From NCBI GenBank assembly GCA_041484525.1, contig JBGPHT010000177.1:1-16009 (forward strand): a DNA stretch of 16,009 nt. The letters run 5' to 3'. The position numbers and the translations under genes are program-made. Positions within the stretch are counted from its first letter, which is position 1. The number at the start of each line of letters is the position of its first letter. The notes beneath the pieces were generated by a model. That model searched no databases. It saw only the letters and a list, made by a program, of their open reading frames with translations, and was not told where the DNA came from. Origin of the DNA: JBGPHT01 sp041484525 (lineage in GTDB: Bacteria; Acidobacteriota; Terriglobia; Bryobacterales; Bryobacteraceae). Positions 15,423 through 16,009 of this stretch are shown here, piece after piece.

Positions 15423-15428
15423 ATCATA
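15423..15428 (-). promoter_or_regulatory. -10-like hexamer, aminotransferase gene (near-leaderless start)
   Basis: TATGAT on the minus strand (5 of 6 with TATAAT) ends 8 nt before the ATG, the same distance as at the S9 and M14 genes. No good ribosome binding site fits in between. Confidence 0.45.
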
Positions 15429-15468
15429 TCCATCTGCGGCCCTGCATTTGCGATCACATGGCTGACAC

Positions 15469-15484
15469 GGTCAATCTGGGTCAA
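15469..15484. repeat. Tandem GGTCAA half-sites, 10-bp period
   Basis: GGTCAA occurs at 15469-15474 and again at 15479-15484, one helical turn apart, about 75 bp upstream of the Panacea gene. It could be an operator; two 6-mers may also be chance. Confidence 0.25.
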
Positions 15485-15544
15485 CGTGCCCGAGGTCTAC
15501 TTAGACGGCGTCCCACATCCCGCAATAGTCCGCTATCCTGCAAT

Positions 15545-15550
15545 GGAGAG
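15545..15550 (+). promoter_or_regulatory. Ribosome binding site of the Panacea-domain gene
   Basis: GGAGAG, 5 nt before the ATG at 15556. It supports this start. Confidence 0.6.
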
Positions 15551-15555
15551 GCGTT

Positions 15556-15873
15556 ATGGCAGAGACCACCGCTCGGCGAGTTGCTGAGTACATTTTGTTC
15601 ACGGCCCACGAGCGTAGTATTGAGATGACGAATCTCAAACTGCAAAAGCTCCTCTACTACTGCCAAGCGTGGTACTTGGCCTTTCTAGGCAAGCCGTTGT
15701 TCGGAGAGCGGATCGAGGCATGGATTCACGGCCCGGTCGTACCTCCGGTTTTTGGTTCATTTAAAGAACACCGCTGGAATGTGATTCCTTTTCACGGGCC
15801 AGAACCGGAAATTGAGGACGGCGATCCCGGGCGGGCAATCAAAGACCACATCCGAGACGTATTGAATGCTTAG
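15556..15873 (+). pseudogene. Panacea-domain (DUF4065) antitoxin-type gene, cut by an insertion sequence
   Basis: The 105 surviving residues carry the Panacea signatures MTNLKLQKLLYYCQAWYLA (24-42), GKPLFGERIEAWIHGPVVP (45-63) and the following PVFGSFK. Panacea proteins are known as antitoxins able to neutralise many unrelated toxins, and as SocA-like proteolytic adaptors. Intact members run some 40-80 residues longer, continuing after 'I-x-D-V-L-x-A-Y/F' into a helix with the LS-H-x-E-x-PW block. Here the frame ends right after DVLNA at a TAG made of host 'TA' and the first G of the insertion sequence. No toxin gene is seen upstream; a partner could lie beyond the element. The fragment is probably non-functional. 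Confidence 0.75.
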
Positions 15874-15877
15874 GCGG

Positions 15878-15898
15878 TGTAAATAAATAACATTTACA
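15878..15898. repeat. Inverted repeat at the insertion-sequence tip
   Basis: TGTAAAT (15878-15884) and ATTTACA (15892-15898) are perfect 7-bp arms around a 7-nt spacer. The location, 5 bp inside the element, suggests a transposase-binding site or a hairpin that limits read-in transcription. Confidence 0.5.
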
Positions 15899-15929
15899 TC
15901 TACCCTCCTGATGTGTTATTACGTTGGGC

Positions 15930-16009
15930 ATGGACACCGATGCCCAACTTGCCCAGTACTTTGCTGGCATGTGGCCGCATCTGGATGAACACGCCCGCCG
16001 CTTGGTGGC
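15930..16009 (+). CDS. ISAzo13-family transposase, N-terminal fragment (runs off the right edge)
   Basis: Twenty-six codons are visible from the ATG, reading MDTDAQLAQYFAGMWPHLDE then HARRLV. The 'L-x-x-x-F-x-x-x-W/L-P-H-L-D/N-E-x-x-R-R-L' pattern is the usual opening of ISAzo13 transposases, before their helix-turn-helix and DDE domains. A weak -10-like TATTAC lies 7 nt upstream and there is no clear ribosome binding site. The family call rests on this N-terminus only. Confidence 0.65.
   Translation, partial: MDTDAQLAQYFAGMWPHLDEHARRLV

Larger units (their letters stand above)
15873..16009 (+). mobile_element. ISAzo13-type insertion sequence, left end (partial)
   Basis: The element begins where Panacea homology stops. 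It opens GGCGGTGTAAATAAATAACA, contains a short palindrome, and leads into a transposase start at 15930. The right end is outside the window, so the terminal repeat and target duplication cannot be matched. Confidence 0.6.

Overview
The window reads as a high-GC bacterial chromosome, most likely Acidobacteriota of the Solibacter/Bryobacter type. The reasons are protein style rather than any marker gene: large secreted S9 and M14 peptidases with short signal peptides, a Gly/Arg-rich linker in the M14 protein, an OmpA-type C-terminal relic, a degraded family that I recall from acidobacterial genomes, and well-formed sigma-54 promoters. No rRNA, tRNA or CRISPR array was seen.

Layout. Positions 1-190 (minus strand) hold the start of an IS630-type transposase and a signal-peptide ORF that stops after 18 codons, just behind aspS. 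Positions 196-3230 (minus) carry hisS and aspS as a tight pair. Diverging from hisS, 3325-6725 (plus) encodes a secreted S9 prolyl-oligopeptidase-type peptidase overlapping by 4 bp with a membrane-anchored M23 peptidase. Positions 6756-8035 (minus) are a decayed segment: a frameshifted, 3'-truncated trehalose-phosphatase gene (otsB) runs directly into the remnant of a second gene with kinase-like motifs. Positions 8197-8586 (minus) encode a small secreted protein.

Positions 8587-9175 hold no convincing intact gene but are rich in signals. There are two divergent sigma-54 promoters, a perfect 17-bp palindrome between them that could be an activator site, and an OmpA C-terminal relic. The plus-strand sigma-54 promoter drives a 763-aa membrane protein in which an extracytoplasmic sensor-like module and a HAMP-like linker are fused to a complete trehalose-6-phosphate synthase. 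Positions 11554-14286 (plus) encode a secreted M14 metallopeptidase with a C-terminal GATase-like region. It abuts, stop to stop, a PLP aminotransferase on the minus strand (14287-15414). The right edge carries a Panacea-domain (DUF4065) antitoxin-type gene cut by an ISAzo13-type insertion sequence.

How it works together. The two peptidase loci look like extracellular protein turnover. The trehalose synthase appears to be under nitrogen/stress-type (sigma-54) control, while the phosphatase that should follow it is dead here, so Tre6P dephosphorylation must be done elsewhere or Tre6P itself may matter. Insertion sequences at both edges and three relics in the middle show a region undergoing erosion. 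Most interesting are the sensor-synthase fusion with its sigma-54 promoter, the otsB/kinase-like chimera, and a recurring -10-like hexamer exactly 8 nt before three start codons, which suggests leaderless transcripts.
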